From Sipunculus nudus (Eukaryota > Annelida > Sipuncula > Golfingiida > Sipunculidae): a DNA stretch of 64,000 bases. The DNA is taken from NCBI GenBank assembly GCA_026874595.1, contig CM049318.1, positions 24,633,456 through 24,697,455 on the forward strand, given 5' to 3'. Under the pieces are notes generated by a model. It had not been told where the DNA came from, made no database searches, and saw only the letters and a program-made list of their open reading frames with translations. The translations under genes were made by a program, and so were the position numbers. Every line of letters starts with the position of its first letter. Position 1 is the first letter of the stretch. Shown here one piece after another: positions 36,217 to 48,008 of this stretch.

Positions 36217-36912
36217 TTCACTTATTCGGCCCATGTTCCCATGTTTAACCAATATTATGTGACTGACCGTGCGTTTGTGAATATTTCTATAAGCTGTTCT
36301 ATATTTGATTCATGAGCCAGACTCACATCAAAATCTGACAGTTACTTCCTGAACTTCCCTGAAAATTTCATAAGGTTTCCTTCATGATTGCGGGAGATAT
36401 GTTGTGAACAAACACGCACACAAACACACACGCCCACAGATAAACCCACACAGGAATGAACTCATAAGCTGAGGGCGGAGGCAATAAAAGAGTCGGATGA
36501 AGTTTAGCGCCGGTGAAGCTTATAATATCCCGTGCAGCTGTCCGACCGGTAGTATACCTTGGTTTGTCTCAATTTTAATTGGTGAATCAACGTACTTTGC
36601 TTTCACTTATTCGGCCCATGTTCCCATGTTTAACCTTGCTTATGAAACTGACCGTGCGTTTGTGAATATTCCTGGAAGCTGTTACTTGATTTGAATCATT
36701 AGCCAGACCTACATCAAAATCTGACAGATACTTCCTGAACTGCCCTGAAAATTAAATACGGTTCCCTTCATGATTGCGGGAGTTATGTTGTAAACGCACG
36801 CAAACACACACCTCCACAGATAAACACACACACGAACGGGAACGAACTCGTAGGCTGCTGGCGGAGGCAAATAAAGGAGTCGGATGAAGCTTAGCGCCGT
36901 CGAAGTTACATG
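36217..36912. repeat. Tandem duplication, unit about 387 bp
   Basis: TTCACTTATTCGGCCCATG starts both units (36217 and 36604). They stay collinear through ACTGACCGTGCGTTTGTGAA, TTCATGATTGCGGGAG, a CACAAACACACAC stretch and AGTCGGATGAAG. A little over 300 bp is conserved per unit. Confidence 0.9.
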
Positions 36913-37500
36913 TACGTCATTACGAGAATATGCAAATCTTGGCTGCACTGATTAATACATATTTCTCACAATAATGCATGTGGTTATTACAGTGATGAAG
37001 AGTATACTACCTTAATACACGGTGAAAGGGCGTGACCACTCAAACGCGCTATACTGGTCTATTCTTAACGTTGGAGGATGCAGTCTTTCCAGACATTCTT
37101 CTTGGATTACCGCCTTTAAAAAATTATGAGTAAATTCGTGTCGCATGTGTATGTTCATATATAAACCTTACTGATTCATTCATCGCAATCGTTTCAAAAT
37201 TGATCAAGGACCGCCGTCTTTTGTATAATAACTTGAGGTAACATGTTGGATTTGGGAGTCATTGGAAGACGCTTCCTCTAATAAATAAAAAAAAGGCCTG
37301 ATTAAGCTGAAACCAAATGATGCACTAATAGGCAAGGTGCGATTTAATTACTGCTGGGGTCCAGAGCTCAGAACTCAATACCCTCAGTTCGAATTGGGCA
37401 ATGGAAACGTCATTTCATCTTTGATATGCGCATGGACCGTCACTTTGTTCAAAGAAATGCATACATGTACTTGCCTACATGTACCTGCCTACATGTATTT
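36913..37500. other. Intergenic, nothing recognised
   Basis: No supported gene; ACATGTACCTGCCT-type short repeats lie around 37463-37498. Confidence 0.4.
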
Positions 37501-37501
37501 T

Positions 37502-37754
37502 GAAATGAAACACTCTAAACTAGGTCAAACAAGACGTGTGTATATATATCCGACATATATGGGATCAGAGACGGAATGTTTTGGTATTTCCTTGCGGATG
37601 TGTCGAAGTTTTCTGAGGGTCCCTTCAACTTCGACACAACGAGGTTTCACTGTATTTTGAAACGAAACACTCTAAACTAGTTCAAACAAGACATGGGTAT
37701 ATATATCCGACATATATGGGATCAGGGACGGAATGCTTTGGTATTTCCCTGCAG
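37502..37754. repeat. Tandem duplication, offset 157 bp
   Basis: GAAACACTCTAAACTAG through GGTATTTCC(T/C)TGC at 37502-37597 is repeated at 37659-37754 with few differences. Confidence 0.9.
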
Positions 37755-37791
37755 GACTGATTTAATGCTTTAACGGGCAAAAAAAGTACAT

Positions 37792-37896
<105 letters not shown>

Positions 37897-37899
37897 TTT

Positions 37900-38552
37900 A
37901 TTCATATATATATGGGTGCATGTCTATTGCTTTTGACTACGCCTGGGCTTTGGGAGATCAAGTGTACTTTTATTCTTTCGAAATTAATTAATATATAATC
38001 AATATGTGCTTGACCAGTCAAGATCGAGTGTATCACGTGATGGTCCAAGTGATTCTGGTTATAGATCCTTGAAAAATGATATCATACAAATTCAATACTT
38101 ATTGACCCCTGGGTCATCTTAGCCCTACCTCAATTTTGAATACTCAAGAAATACCTCCTGTGAAGGGATCTTCAGTATGCCATATAATATAACCTGTTAC
38201 CTGTTTGCAAAGTCCATTTTGTAGGTTAAAAAGTCGCTTGGTAATTATAATAAGGGAACGGTAAAGGTTAGTATAAATACTCGTTCATTGATATTCTGTC
38301 TGTTAATGTCCATGTACAGCACACTATTTTCTTTAAATAATCTCGACCTAATGAAACATTTCAATATTTAAGATGTGGATAAACCCAAAATCACGTGTGT
38401 CTAGAAATCTGTTAGGGTAAAAACTAACATTAAATAAAAATATAATATATTAGCTAATAATATACGTAAAGGTAAATACATATTTGGCTCATTTTAACTA
38501 CAAAAATATAAAAAGAAAATTTGCATCCCTATTAACAGATAACCAGGTTACC
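37900..38552. other. 5' flank or intron of TRIM copy A
   Basis: AT-rich. Palindromic E-box TCACGTGA at 38033-38040 and CACGTG at 38392-38397. A splice-acceptor-like CTATTAACAG ends at 38538, just before the ATG. Confidence 0.35.
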
Positions 38553-40446
38553 ATGGCAGCCCCTGATGAGCCATCACCGTTCAGATGCTCCATTTGTTTC
38601 AATAACAAGGAAGGACGTCAGCCAAGAGCTCTATCGTGTCTACATTCGTTCTGCACGGACTGTCTCAAACAATGGCACAAGAAACATCACCGAGAAGGAC
38701 ACCGTGCCAAGACACAGGAACAGTGCCCCACCTGTCGGACAAAGTCAGAACTACCATCTGGAGACGTTTCAAGCTTACCCATGGATATTAATGTTCAGCT
38801 GTTTGCTGATTATTTCACAAAAGAATCGAAACTTGTCACATGCTATGTATGTAAGTCTAAAGTAGGAAAAGCGGCCTGCATGATGTGTCACCTTCTTTTA
38901 TGTGATGACTGTAGTGATGAGCACAAGAAGTCACCTCTGTTTGCTTCTCATCAACTGACCCAAAATCTATGCGAGTTCCATGGGGCGGCACTTCAGGGTG
39001 TATGTACGACGTGTCTGTGTGGTGTTTGTTTACATTGTGTTAGTGAAGAAAGGCACAGGGACCACTACCTGGAAGACATGTCAACCGGTATTAAGACGAT
39101 TAAGAGTAAAGTGGGAAAATGTATTAGAGGAGGAATTAGTAACAATAGGAGACCCAGAAACGACAGAAAACCGAAACTACATTGAAAAATTCCAGTGTTT
39201 AGAAGACATAAAAGGAACAATAGATATAATAAAGAGAGAGAGAGATCAAAAGACTGGAGAAAGAAATAGCGGATCATGAAAGATTGTGTAAAGCCAAGAT
39301 AAACGCGATATTCTAGGAATACGAAGCTCACAGTAAACGGGCATCCTTGACCGTTTTAAATGGAAACAAACACTAGAAGATAAAGAGGTTGCTGTTCTAG
39401 ACAAGTTGCGGTCAGCTGAGGTCCTGAATGAGCAGATGTGTCGTCTGCTCCGAACTTCCTCTTCTTCAGTACCAAAGGTTTATTCTATAGCGTTAAGTAA
39501 GTGTCAACTAGAAAACGCAAATAAAGCACTGGACGCGTTAGTTAACTGTAAAATTGTATGTGGTATACCGGATGTGATTGCTGTACCTGTTACACTAGCG
39601 CCCCATGTGGAAGTAAAAAAGATAAACTGTGGTGACAACCAAGATATACATGACCCCTGGCGTATCTGTGGAACACCAGAGGGAGACGTTTTGTATGTTA
39701 CCTTAAAGGCGGACCTGTTTACAAAGTGTACAAGGACGGTATAAAGACACGGCCTCTTGATGACGGTATAGCCGCTTGTGTACACGGTTGTGATGTTTAC
39801 GTCATCAGTACAGACGGAGGTACCGTGACGCAGATAAAACAGGATGGTTCTACCGTGAATCATAAACTAAAACCTCCGATATCAGATCCTCGAGGGTTAA
39901 TAGTTTCCAAAGATAATGTATTGATTCTCACCTCCAAGTTCATCACCAAACAGTCACTCTGTTGATTCTGACTACAGGGAAACGTTAACTGTTGAGGGTT
40001 GTAACAATTTATATTATTTACTTCAGATAAGTCACGACGGGATGACTAAGCTAGTTGTAACCAACTGGGATACTGACGAGGTGATCATCCGTGATGAAGC
40101 TGGTTCTGTACTGACCAGATTCGGGGGCCCCGGGAGAAAGGATGGTTTACTCTTCTACCCAGGAGGAATCAGCAGGATGAGTAACGGACACCTGCTGCTG
40201 GCGGACTGCTGGAACCATAGAATTGTAGAATATAAAATGGACGGCGATTTTGTCAGAAACCTCCTTGCAGAGACAGATGAACATGAATACCCCGTAGATA
40301 CAGTATACAAATATCCTTATTTGTGGGTGGTTCAAGACTGTTATTACAAGCGTATAAAATTGTTTAGGTTCAGCAGCTGGCCTGCTCATTCTGTATGTTT
40401 CTTCGGCGAAATCAAATGCATAAATTTTAACTACATTTGGCATTAA
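38553..40446 (+). pseudogene. TRIM (RING-B-box-coiled coil-NHL) copy A, pseudogene
   Basis: Starts at ATG 38553 in the same context (TTACCATGGCAGC) as copy B. The first ~190 codons encode a C3HC4 RING (CSIC ... CLHSFC ... CPTC) and two B-boxes (CYVCKSK ... and CEFHGAALQGVCTTC ...), all ligands kept. Decay follows. A ~5-bp deletion near 39125 and a GA-run length change at 39235-39260 break the coiled coil. A TAG replaces a Lys codon at 39314. The frame changes again near 39700, and an extra T near 39962 brings a TGA. The NHL part (40042 onward) is still readable (FGGPGRKDGLL ... GHLLLADCWNHRIVEYKMDGDF). The family stop codon has become TGG, so the last frame runs on to 40446. Functional homologues are ubiquitin E3 ligases; this copy cannot make a full protein. 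Confidence 0.9.
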
Positions 40447-40449
40447 AAA

Positions 40450-40900
40450 CCTGCCTGTGAATAACGCCGTTATCAACAAATAACAGAAAATAATATGTTA
40501 ATTAGAGTAAGAACGACAACATATCAGCACCCGATAGCATTATAACATTGCAATTCGGCTCGAGTTAATGGATCAGCAGAAACTAGATATGATGGCCACA
40601 GTAAGCTCAAAGAATTTGTAACAAACACACACATACAGAGCTATGTGAATCGAGGACCTGTGTAGGACCTGTGTATATTATATATGTGCATACATACATA
40701 AACATTTCGTGTTCCATATAATTATCATGGTAATATACAAATCTAAATGATAATAAAATTCATATAATAATATTAATAATAATTAATAATGACCATAATA
40801 ATTATTATAATAATTATATCTGTAGAAGCAGTAATAGTAGTAGTATAAGTACATTTATAAAATAGTATTAGTAGTATGTTAATGTTATAATTTCTGTTAA
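40450..40900. other. AT-rich intergenic, ATA/ATT-rich
   Basis: Contains irregular AATAATAATT tracts at 40745-40820 and no gene. Confidence 0.45.
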
Positions 40901-40904
40901 TAAG

Positions 40905-41410
40905 AGGTGCTCAGTCATGCGGAGCTATAGCAATCACCCTTCAGGTTTCAACTGTCTGACCGTCTGTCTGAACGTCTGTAAGTCTTTATCGGGGCAGAAA
41001 CTTTTAGGCTACGATCATGAATATATACATTTTCAGAGATTATTAAAGAATTTCTAGCAGACCTGAAATTAGGTCAGCTTGACTTATATTCTTCGAGATA
41101 TGGGGCGTGTTGTAGCATCCCGACAAATAAAGTTAATACAAACAAATGGTCTGATATCTCAAGCTGACCTGGATAGATTAATTGCCTTCAAAATAGGTTA
41201 CTGGAAAATCTTCAAGTTTTCCAGTACCAATGATTGGAGGCGCCACTTATTAACTTTTTTTTAGTTTTTGTGCCCTTTATATCCCTGCCATCTCCGGTTG
41301 TCTGTCTCCAGAGGGACAAACCGTAATCATTATGGATAGGATCATAACCCTGTAATCTACATTTTCCAAGTTATGGGGCATGACGTGCAAACCCCCAAAA
41401 TAAGGCAAAA
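40905..41410 (+). repeat. Diverged AGCTCAG-type repeat
   Basis: GAGCTATAGCAATCACCCTT, CCGTCTGTCTGAACGTCTG, then monomer-like GACCTGAAATTAGGTCAG and GATATGGGGCGTG; a second monomer-like passage lies at about 41290-41400. More diverged than the 51-kb and 58-kb arrays. Confidence 0.5.
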
Positions 41411-42790
41411 TACATGCAAATAGTCAGATACCTCAAGGCAGCTAAATGGATTGTTCTAAAAACTATAATGTCTGAAGATACTGGATAGTTGGTCATGCAT
41501 TTTTCCCTGACTATATTATAAGATTGCCATATGAAAGCAAAGATGCCATTCTCTCAGTTCTGGGTACTTCTGATCTCCTGAAACCTGGCGTGTTTATTGT
41601 GCAACCCCCACACATTGTTTTTTTTTGTCCCATTATATATCAGTGTCATCAATGTCAGTCTCTGTCAAACCCTATTCTAGGGTTATTTTGACCTCAATTA
41701 CTTTTGAAGCACTGCATTTTTTTAAATTAGACCCACCAGTTATTTCTATCATATTCTCAGAAGAGTTCGAAAATAATTGTTCTTAACTTTGATTTACAAG
41801 GATAAAGCAGCCAATATATAGTTCACCATCTTTAGCATTTTTCCCGAATATGTTTGAAACAATGATTAAACTTAGTTCAAAGGGAGCTTCAAAACTGTTG
41901 ACGTTGATTTTTTCTTTTCTTATACAACATGTACCAGTCATGATTGGATTCAATCTGCATATGTGTGATCCATCACAGGGAAGATCACTGTCGACTTTGT
42001 TGTCAGGTGGTCAAAGGTCAAAATCACTTTTATCAAATGCTGTTTTTTTTTCTGCCGGCCAAACTCCGTAGCCTTTTCTGGATGGGCATGGAGGCAATAT
42101 TTTTTTTTAATATTTATTTAAACATTAATTTCAGACAAACCAACAGACTTGTTCTGTTTGCCTCGTTCACTACCCGCTGCGGTCACCACACACCGTAGAG
42201 TACTGGATGAATATTTATATTTCTTTAAACAGGTTGCAAAATGTTCGTGTAAATGCTGAAAATATCATACTACGTTTATAACCTGCAAATTATATTTTTC
42301 GATTTTGAAGCTCAGAGTAAATTAATTGACATGATGAAGTCTTAAGATAAACGTTGCATGCATTTTACTTGCTCCTGTGGGCTAGGCGGCGCAGAAGACT
42401 TTGGCAGAGGAGCACAAATCGTGAGGTTCCAGTTCAGGGTTTCAGCAGACGAGCCATGGAATTGTTACGGTCGAACTCTACCCAGTCCTAACGCTCACAG
42501 GAAGGCCGTGCATAACTCACAAAAAAATAGGGGTTTATTTGGTGCTTTGACCCAGTAGAGTATAAAACTGGAAAGATTGCCTCTCTCGTTAAAGAAATAT
42601 TCGGATTATGGCTTCATCGAGTAAATCACATATCTGTTCATTAATAACCAATTATGAATAAGAAAGTAACAAATTGTGAATAAGTTAATAATCTTATTAG
42701 TAAAAAATAAAAATAAAATATTACAAAAATAATCTCGAATAAAAGGGAGAACAAAAAATAACATGAGAGATGTGAAGTAAGAAGATTCCA
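41411..42790. other. Intergenic, nothing recognised
   Basis: AT-rich, no supported gene. Confidence 0.4.
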
Positions 42791-42804
42791 GGTCCTACCG
42801 TAAC

Positions 42805-42895
42805 GGAACTACCTCTTAACAGACAGACGGACGGACAGACAGACTGACAAAGAGTGAACCCTTTAGCTCAGATGACTTTGAGTCTAATTCTAATT
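42805..42895 (-). repeat. AGCTCAG-hairpin repeat, 5' end fragment
   Basis: Minus-strand CATCTGAGCTAAAGGGTTCAC followed by a GTCTGTCCGTCCGTCTG tract. A further minus-oriented start (TTAGCTCAGCTGACTATAAG) lies at about 43274-43294. Confidence 0.55.
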
Positions 42896-42899
42896 TCTG

Positions 42900-43405
42900 G
42901 TTTTCAATTAAAACTAAATTAAATATAGTTATATTGTTAAATAGCTTCTCTAGATTCATCAATTATCATGTTTAATAAGTAAATGTTTTTTCCTAAATTT
43001 TGACAAAGTGCAATATGTTTGGATCCATAACCATTTATCTGGTTATTTAATTCTTGTATGTATACCAAATAAATTCAGAAACAGTTATGCCAAATATGAA
43101 CATACCAGTGTTTCCATAGTGTGCAGGCACTGAAGTGTTACAATGGGTTTTTAATGGAAAATGGGAGTTTTTTTTAAATATTTTGTAGGAATGAAGTCGC
43201 AGTAAGACCGTTTGGTAGGAGAATTTAATAATATTTAACTGTATATAGGATTTTGAATTTCAAGGGTAAACTTATAGTCAGCTGAGCTAAAGAAAACGCA
43301 GCAGTATTGGTATAGGTCTAGTAGATGTTACAACAAGAGCATACCATTAGCATGTTAAGTACACACACTAACAGAATATAAAATAAAAACCATAAAAAAA
43401 AAGAA
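42900..43405. other. Intergenic, nothing recognised
   Basis: AT-rich, no supported gene apart from the repeat start noted near 43280. Confidence 0.4.
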
Positions 43406-43411
43406 GAAGAT

Positions 43412-43618
43412 CAGAAGCGGATCCGGGGGGGGGGGGGGTCCAGGGGGTCCGGACCCCCCTTTTTTCATCAGTAGCAACGTTTTTTAAGGGCTTCAAGCAA
43501 AATTTTGAGGCCTAGACTCCCCCTTTTCCAGACCTGGGAACCTTTTTTTTTAGGTTTTTCATTAGTCTTCCTTGGTTGGACCTCCCCCTCCTTTTCCTAA
43601 ATCCTGGATCAGCCCCTG
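43412..43618. mobile_element. Short inverted-repeat element, hAT-MITE-like
   Basis: About 207 bp bounded by CAGAAGCGGATCC and, inverted, CAGGGGCTGATCC. These resemble the CAGGGGCGGATCCAGG-type ends of non-autonomous hAT elements. Internal G- and C-runs form a GGGTCC...GGACCC palindrome near the left end. GAAGAT occurs at both borders, but an exact 8-bp target duplication is not evident. A partial relative lies at 27966-28135. Confidence 0.55.
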
Positions 43619-43635
43619 AAGATTGCCTGCAGTCC

Positions 43636-43658
43636 CCTCCCCCCCCCCCCCCCCCCCT
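43636..43658. repeat. Poly-C tract
   Basis: A C homopolymer of roughly 20 bases, interrupted once near its left edge. Confidence 0.9.
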
Positions 43659-43989
43659 CCGTCATTCTGGTTAAAATGTTCTATTACACAATACTAGCAA
43701 CAGGTTGTTCAACATATTATGCTTTTCTGTAGTCCCTACTCTTGATTTTTTTTAATTTCTTTTGTCAATGGCATCAACGCTGCTCCAACGACAGAATTCT
43801 CTGAAGAAAAAAAAAACAAATGACTCAAGAGTTATTCCCAAATGACTCAAGAGTTATTCCCGTACATTTATTTCCTAATTAAGTATATCTTAAACTAGTT
43901 CATGCTTAAAAATACTCCTGCCCTGGAAAGCTTTGGGAGAGGTTCAACCTCAGTTTCTTTGGAAAGATGACATACCTCCTACAGACCTC

Positions 43990-44102
43990 ACTACTCCGAA
44001 TATATTATCTGCAAATATCCTTATCTGATCTGTGGGTGATGGAAAGGGTTGATTTCTTAGAGAAATCTATAAAGTTATTCAGGTTCTCAACTGACTGCTA
44101 AT
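43990..44102 (+). pseudogene. TRIM 3'-end fragment, copy C
   Basis: ATCTGCAAATATCCTTATCTG ... TCTGTGGGTGATGGAAA ... ATAAAGTTATTCAGGTTCT ... CAACTGA parallels the last ~30 codons and stop of TRIM copy B (50240-50322). Frame breaks and a 4-bp insertion after CTTATCTG make it non-coding. No upstream RING or B-box is present. Confidence 0.75.
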
Positions 44103-44265
44103 TGTTTGTTAATCAAGGGAAAGTGTCTGATCATGTATATAAATATATATAGACATATAAACATATATGCCAGTCATATTTCATTCTTCGTTCTACTATT
44201 TTATAATATATCGATTCATTCTGTTATCACATGTAATTGTAATAAATAAAAAGTTTGTAATGACA

Positions 44266-44312
<47 letters not shown>
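44266..44312. repeat. (ATT)n microsatellite
   Basis: Uninterrupted ATT trinucleotides; gives an Ile-rich spurious frame. Confidence 0.95.
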
Positions 44313-44479
44313 CAGTATTATCAGTATTAATAGTAGTGGCATTGTTATATATACTTTCTTAACATTTGACTTTAATAATTTGTTGTTCGTAAGTATATGT
44401 CAATGTAACTAAGACATACATGTACATTTACCTTTAAATACAAAACCGTTTCACAAAAACACAGGTTTATCAACTGCAT

Positions 44480-44720
44480 GCTGCGGAAAAAATACCATTT
44501 GCTCAGAAAAAGCTACTGTTTAGGACAGGTTGATTATCACATTAAGGTGTCGCCTAGATAAAATTTGAAAAAAAAACAAGCTTTTAATTAAATTTACTTC
44601 AGATTGTGCCCACCAGATGGCGCTACAGATGGAGAATGGGATCAATCAGTGTGAAAGACAATTTCCCTCTATATCATGATAACTTTGTGCCACACCAGGT
44701 TTATTTATTCAAGATATTAA
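44480..44720. repeat. Dispersed segment matching 27240-27490
   Basis: Shares AAGGTGTCGCCTAGATAAA, TTTTAATTAAATTTACTTCAG and TATATCATGA with the 27-kb copy. Confidence 0.7.
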
Positions 44721-44819
44721 TAAATAGCATTAATATGTAACAAAAATTGATAACGAGTTCTTCCACTGGTCATCGAAGTCGCTATTTTTTATTTTATTTT
44801 TTTTTTAATTATTGTATTT

Positions 44820-45300
44820 GCCCCTCTGTCAGTTCTGTTTTCAGCTTTTGATCAATATGTTTGTGCAAACCTGTGTATCATGCGATGATTATTATATGAA
44901 TCAAAACCTGCCTTTGGTAAAATAAATTTTTGTTCTCCGCAGTGCATTGTTACTTGGAGGAATGATCGCATTATTTAAACATTTAGTGGCAGGCTGGTAA
45001 ACAGCCGTTCTTTCGTCGATTATGCGTTCATGTAGGTTCATATTAGGCGTTGATTCATCATAGCCAAATTCCGTGTAATGGTCTACATAACGCTGATCAG
45101 CACGCTAATGCTCTGAAATATCCAATAAATGTATTCAAAATTCAGTTATGATATCCCATAACAATGCTGATTGAAATTTGAGTAGAGTAGATTTCTCATA
45201 AGATCTGGATATATCTTTTTTTTTCTTACCTGTTACGGCAGGATGTTGGTTGGTTTGTTTGGGAGCTGTCAACGATTTCTCTCCACTTTGTAGTGACTTG
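44820..45300. repeat. Dispersed segment R, copy 2
   Basis: Second copy of the segment at 21030-21520 with the same landmarks in the same order. Confidence 0.8.
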
Positions 45301-45710
45301 AGGCACAGGAAAACCCCTGTGACATGAAATCCTACATCTCAGTTATACGAAGTATTTCGAACAATGTTAGCACAACAATTAACGACAGAAAAAAAACATG
45401 TAATGCTTATCCTTAAGTAATTCCTACGTAATTTCATTGCCTCACACACCGACCAATATCTGCAGGGTCCAGTCTATGTTCTGCACTCCATCGATGCACC
45501 CGTGACATGACGGCACCGTCACATTCGGAAACTCTTAACGACAGGCTACCGGCAGTCGGTAGTCAAAATATGAAATTATACTTATAACAATATGTAAAGC
45601 ACATGAGAAATGGAATACTATTTCCCCAAAAGATAAATCAATGTTTCACATATTTATTGAGTGACATGATGTGCTCCTGCTTTTATTTTAATTTTTTTAT
45701 TATTTTTTTT
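45301..45710. other. Intergenic, nothing recognised
   Basis: No supported gene. Confidence 0.4.
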
Positions 45711-45712
45711 TT

Positions 45713-45992
45713 TGTGGAGGTAACCGCCTCCCTTTTTTTATGCTCACTTATCTAATCCTTAACCTAAGTATGTACATCTGCAGAGTTTTCATTGGTTTGG
45801 GACTACTTGACAGGGCGGTAGCACTCGCTTCCTATCATTTTTTTTTAATATTGTATCCTGGTGTCAACCAGGCCCGGTGTCTACCGCACCTGCGGGTCCT
45901 AGGTGTGTAATCATCCCCATTGCTGGGTCATAACACCGAGGAACCCCAAAAGACGCACTCGTATGTTAGTGGTACACAGCTGTGGGCATAAG
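45713..45992 (-). mobile_element. SINE family B, minus strand, head-truncated
   Basis: On the minus strand it runs from TACATACGAGTGCGTCTTTT-like sequence through AGGACCCGCAGGTGCGGTA and GAAGCGAGTGCTACCGCCCTG to CTTAGGTTAAGGATTAGATA and GGCGGTTACCTCCACA. It matches the body of 7487-7882. The tRNA-like head with its pol III boxes is missing. Confidence 0.85.
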
Positions 45993-46214
45993 CCGCTTAT
46001 GCTTTTTTAATGTGAAGGAAATTAAATGCCCATCATCGGTTGATAGTCCATTAAAATACCAATATCCACTTAAAATTCACATTCACTCATCCGACGACTC
46101 TTGAAATGAGGGCGATTGTCATAGCCCGATTAAATGCAAGAATGTGATAAAAAATGGGTTTGCTATTGGCAAAGTGAAGAAATAAAATAAAGATCATTGG
46201 GCTCCTGTTATGGT

Positions 46215-46580
46215 GATTGATGGTTATTATTGTTTTGGGATAAGATGATGATGATCTGAGGCTAATGCGTTGATGGAGATGGCTTGAGTTGATGGTGATG
46301 CGTTAATGGCGATGAATTGATGGTGATGAGTTGATGGTGTTTAGGCAAAGGTCATGAGTTTATGGTGATGATTTTTTTGGTGATGAATTGATTGTATTGA
46401 GTTGATGATGATGAATTGATGGTGATGAGTTGATGGTGATGAGTTGATGGTGGTGAATTGATTGTGATGAGTTGATGGTGATGAGTTGATGGTGAAGAAT
46501 TGATTGCGATGAGTTGATGGTGATGAGTTAATGGTGAAGAATTGATGGTGATGAACTGATTTTGATAAGCTGATGATGAT
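46215..46580. repeat. GATGGTGATGAGTT minisatellite, copy 2
   Basis: Many units of about 15 bases (TGATGGTGATGAGT) with variation, in the same orientation as 21530-21765. The Ser/His/Pro-rich minus-strand frame is an artefact. Confidence 0.9.
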
Positions 46581-46589
46581 CCAAAAAAA

Positions 46590-47095
46590 ATAATTAGTTA
46601 ATATAATGAAGAAAATTAACAACATGGCTTTAGCTTTGAATTGGGACTGGGTAAACGCTTCAGGGCAATGTAAGCGAAGGGTACAAGTAAATTCAGACTC
46701 AATCCAAGTAGATTTTGGGTTCAAGTAATAATAATTTAAGGTTTCAGTGGTTGCCAAGGGTCTACATGCGTGACTGATCATAGGATGTTTTAAAACAGTC
46801 GTCCTAAGCATAGGCTCCTGTCGCGTAATTCATATTCCACATTTAAGCTTACGTCTAAGGCATTGTTACCTTGCGGTTGATAAATGAGCATTTTCAAGAT
46901 CAAAACATGATTTTACGCAGTCTAAGCATATAGGCTATAGATATGGTGTGCCCCATGCCTTTAATTTCTCATTTTACTACTTGGCCAAGTAAGCCTGATC
47001 TGTATTTAATATATTTAAAAAACATGATAACTGACAAGAATATTTATGTTGGGTGTTAGACTTCACCTTATTATTGGGACCTGGTAACAGAAATC
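46590..47095. other. Intergenic, nothing recognised
   Basis: No supported gene. Confidence 0.4.
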
Positions 47096-47103
47096 TCCAA
47101 AAG

Positions 47104-47337
47104 GAGGCGGCACGGTCGGTTTTAAATGATCTTTTCTCTTTATCTCCTTTCACGTGACCACATATCAGAGTGCTGCTCAATAAGTGTGTACACTCATATC
47201 CCGACGCGGCCCTCACTTTGGACTTTGTACAGGGTTGGTCCATGCCAGTCTAAATATAGCAAATCGTGCGATATATATATTGATCATCAGGTACCAGGTT
47301 ACACCGTCGTCCCTAAGACAGTGGTGGCAACAAACAG
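47104..47337 (+). other. Probable non-coding first exon and promoter of TRIM copy B
   Basis: Conserved with 19224-19445 and more weakly with 56589-56765, and it ends in a good donor, AACAAACAG/GTATGT (intron from 47338). The only coding sequence downstream is TRIM copy B, whose ATG follows an acceptor-like ATACACAG (48478-48485). An E-box TCACGTGAC lies at 47150-47158. Transcription start, exon limits and the link to copy B are inferred. Confidence 0.45.
47150..47158. promoter_or_regulatory. Conserved E-box TCACGTGAC
   Basis: CACGTGAC is conserved in the paralogous segment (CACGTG 19271-19276). Further TCACGTGA sites lie at 47615-47622 and 47787-47794. Such sites bind bHLH-zip factors (USF/MITF/TFEB types); use here is inferred. 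Confidence 0.4.
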
Positions 47338-47562
47338 GTATGTGGTCTCATCAGAAATGTGAATGAATAATAAACTATAACATACACTGTGAACAGTACC
47401 TCCAATGAAATGAAACGTAACAAAATAGTTAAGTATACCCATGACTTCACAGAAATATAACAGTTGATTCTAACAGTCTATCCTAAATCAACTACTCGTT
47501 TATTTCCATTACTGACGTAATTATCAGTTTGCAGTGTAAAGGAAATACTTGAGCACCTCTAA

Positions 47563-47815
47563 AATAAAGGACGGGCCAGTGTTAAATCCTTGCAGGGGAG
47601 CTGCCTGTTAGCAGTCACGTGATGATTCCATAGTTCCCATCCTTAGACTTGTAACCAATGTATTTCTATTCCTGCATCAGCATGTTTGTAAAGTTGCCAC
47701 CAAACAGTAATTTATGTGTGTCTGATGAATAAAGAGCAAGATAAGATAAAGTGTTATATCCGTGCTGGGAAGCTACCTGTTATCAGTCACGTGATGATGT
47801 CGAAGGTGCCATACT
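47563..47815. repeat. Two direct copies of an ~80-bp E-box-containing repeat
   Basis: GGGAGCTGCCTGTTAGCAG/TCACGTGATGAT (about 47595-47626) and GGGAAGCTACCTGTTATCAG/TCACGTGATGAT (about 47767-47798), preceded by related AAAGGAC/AAGATAAAGTGTTA text. A third, diverged copy lies at about 51004-51105, with the E-box mutated to CATGTG. Confidence 0.7.
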
Positions 47816-47940
47816 TTCATTATTTGTCATTCGATCTGAGATCATTATTGTATACCATAATCCCTACTGGGAGTGACTTTTCGATGTATCAATGTTTAAT
47901 CTCTCCTTACACAATCAACATTTTTTGCACACACAAACCC

Positions 47941-47952
47941 ATATATATATAA

Positions 47953-48008
<56 letters not shown>

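Noticed and set aside
46341-46811. 156-codon minus-strand ORF rich in HHQF/INSSPSTH units
   Set aside because: Its repeats are the GATGGTGATGAGTT minisatellite read in reverse.
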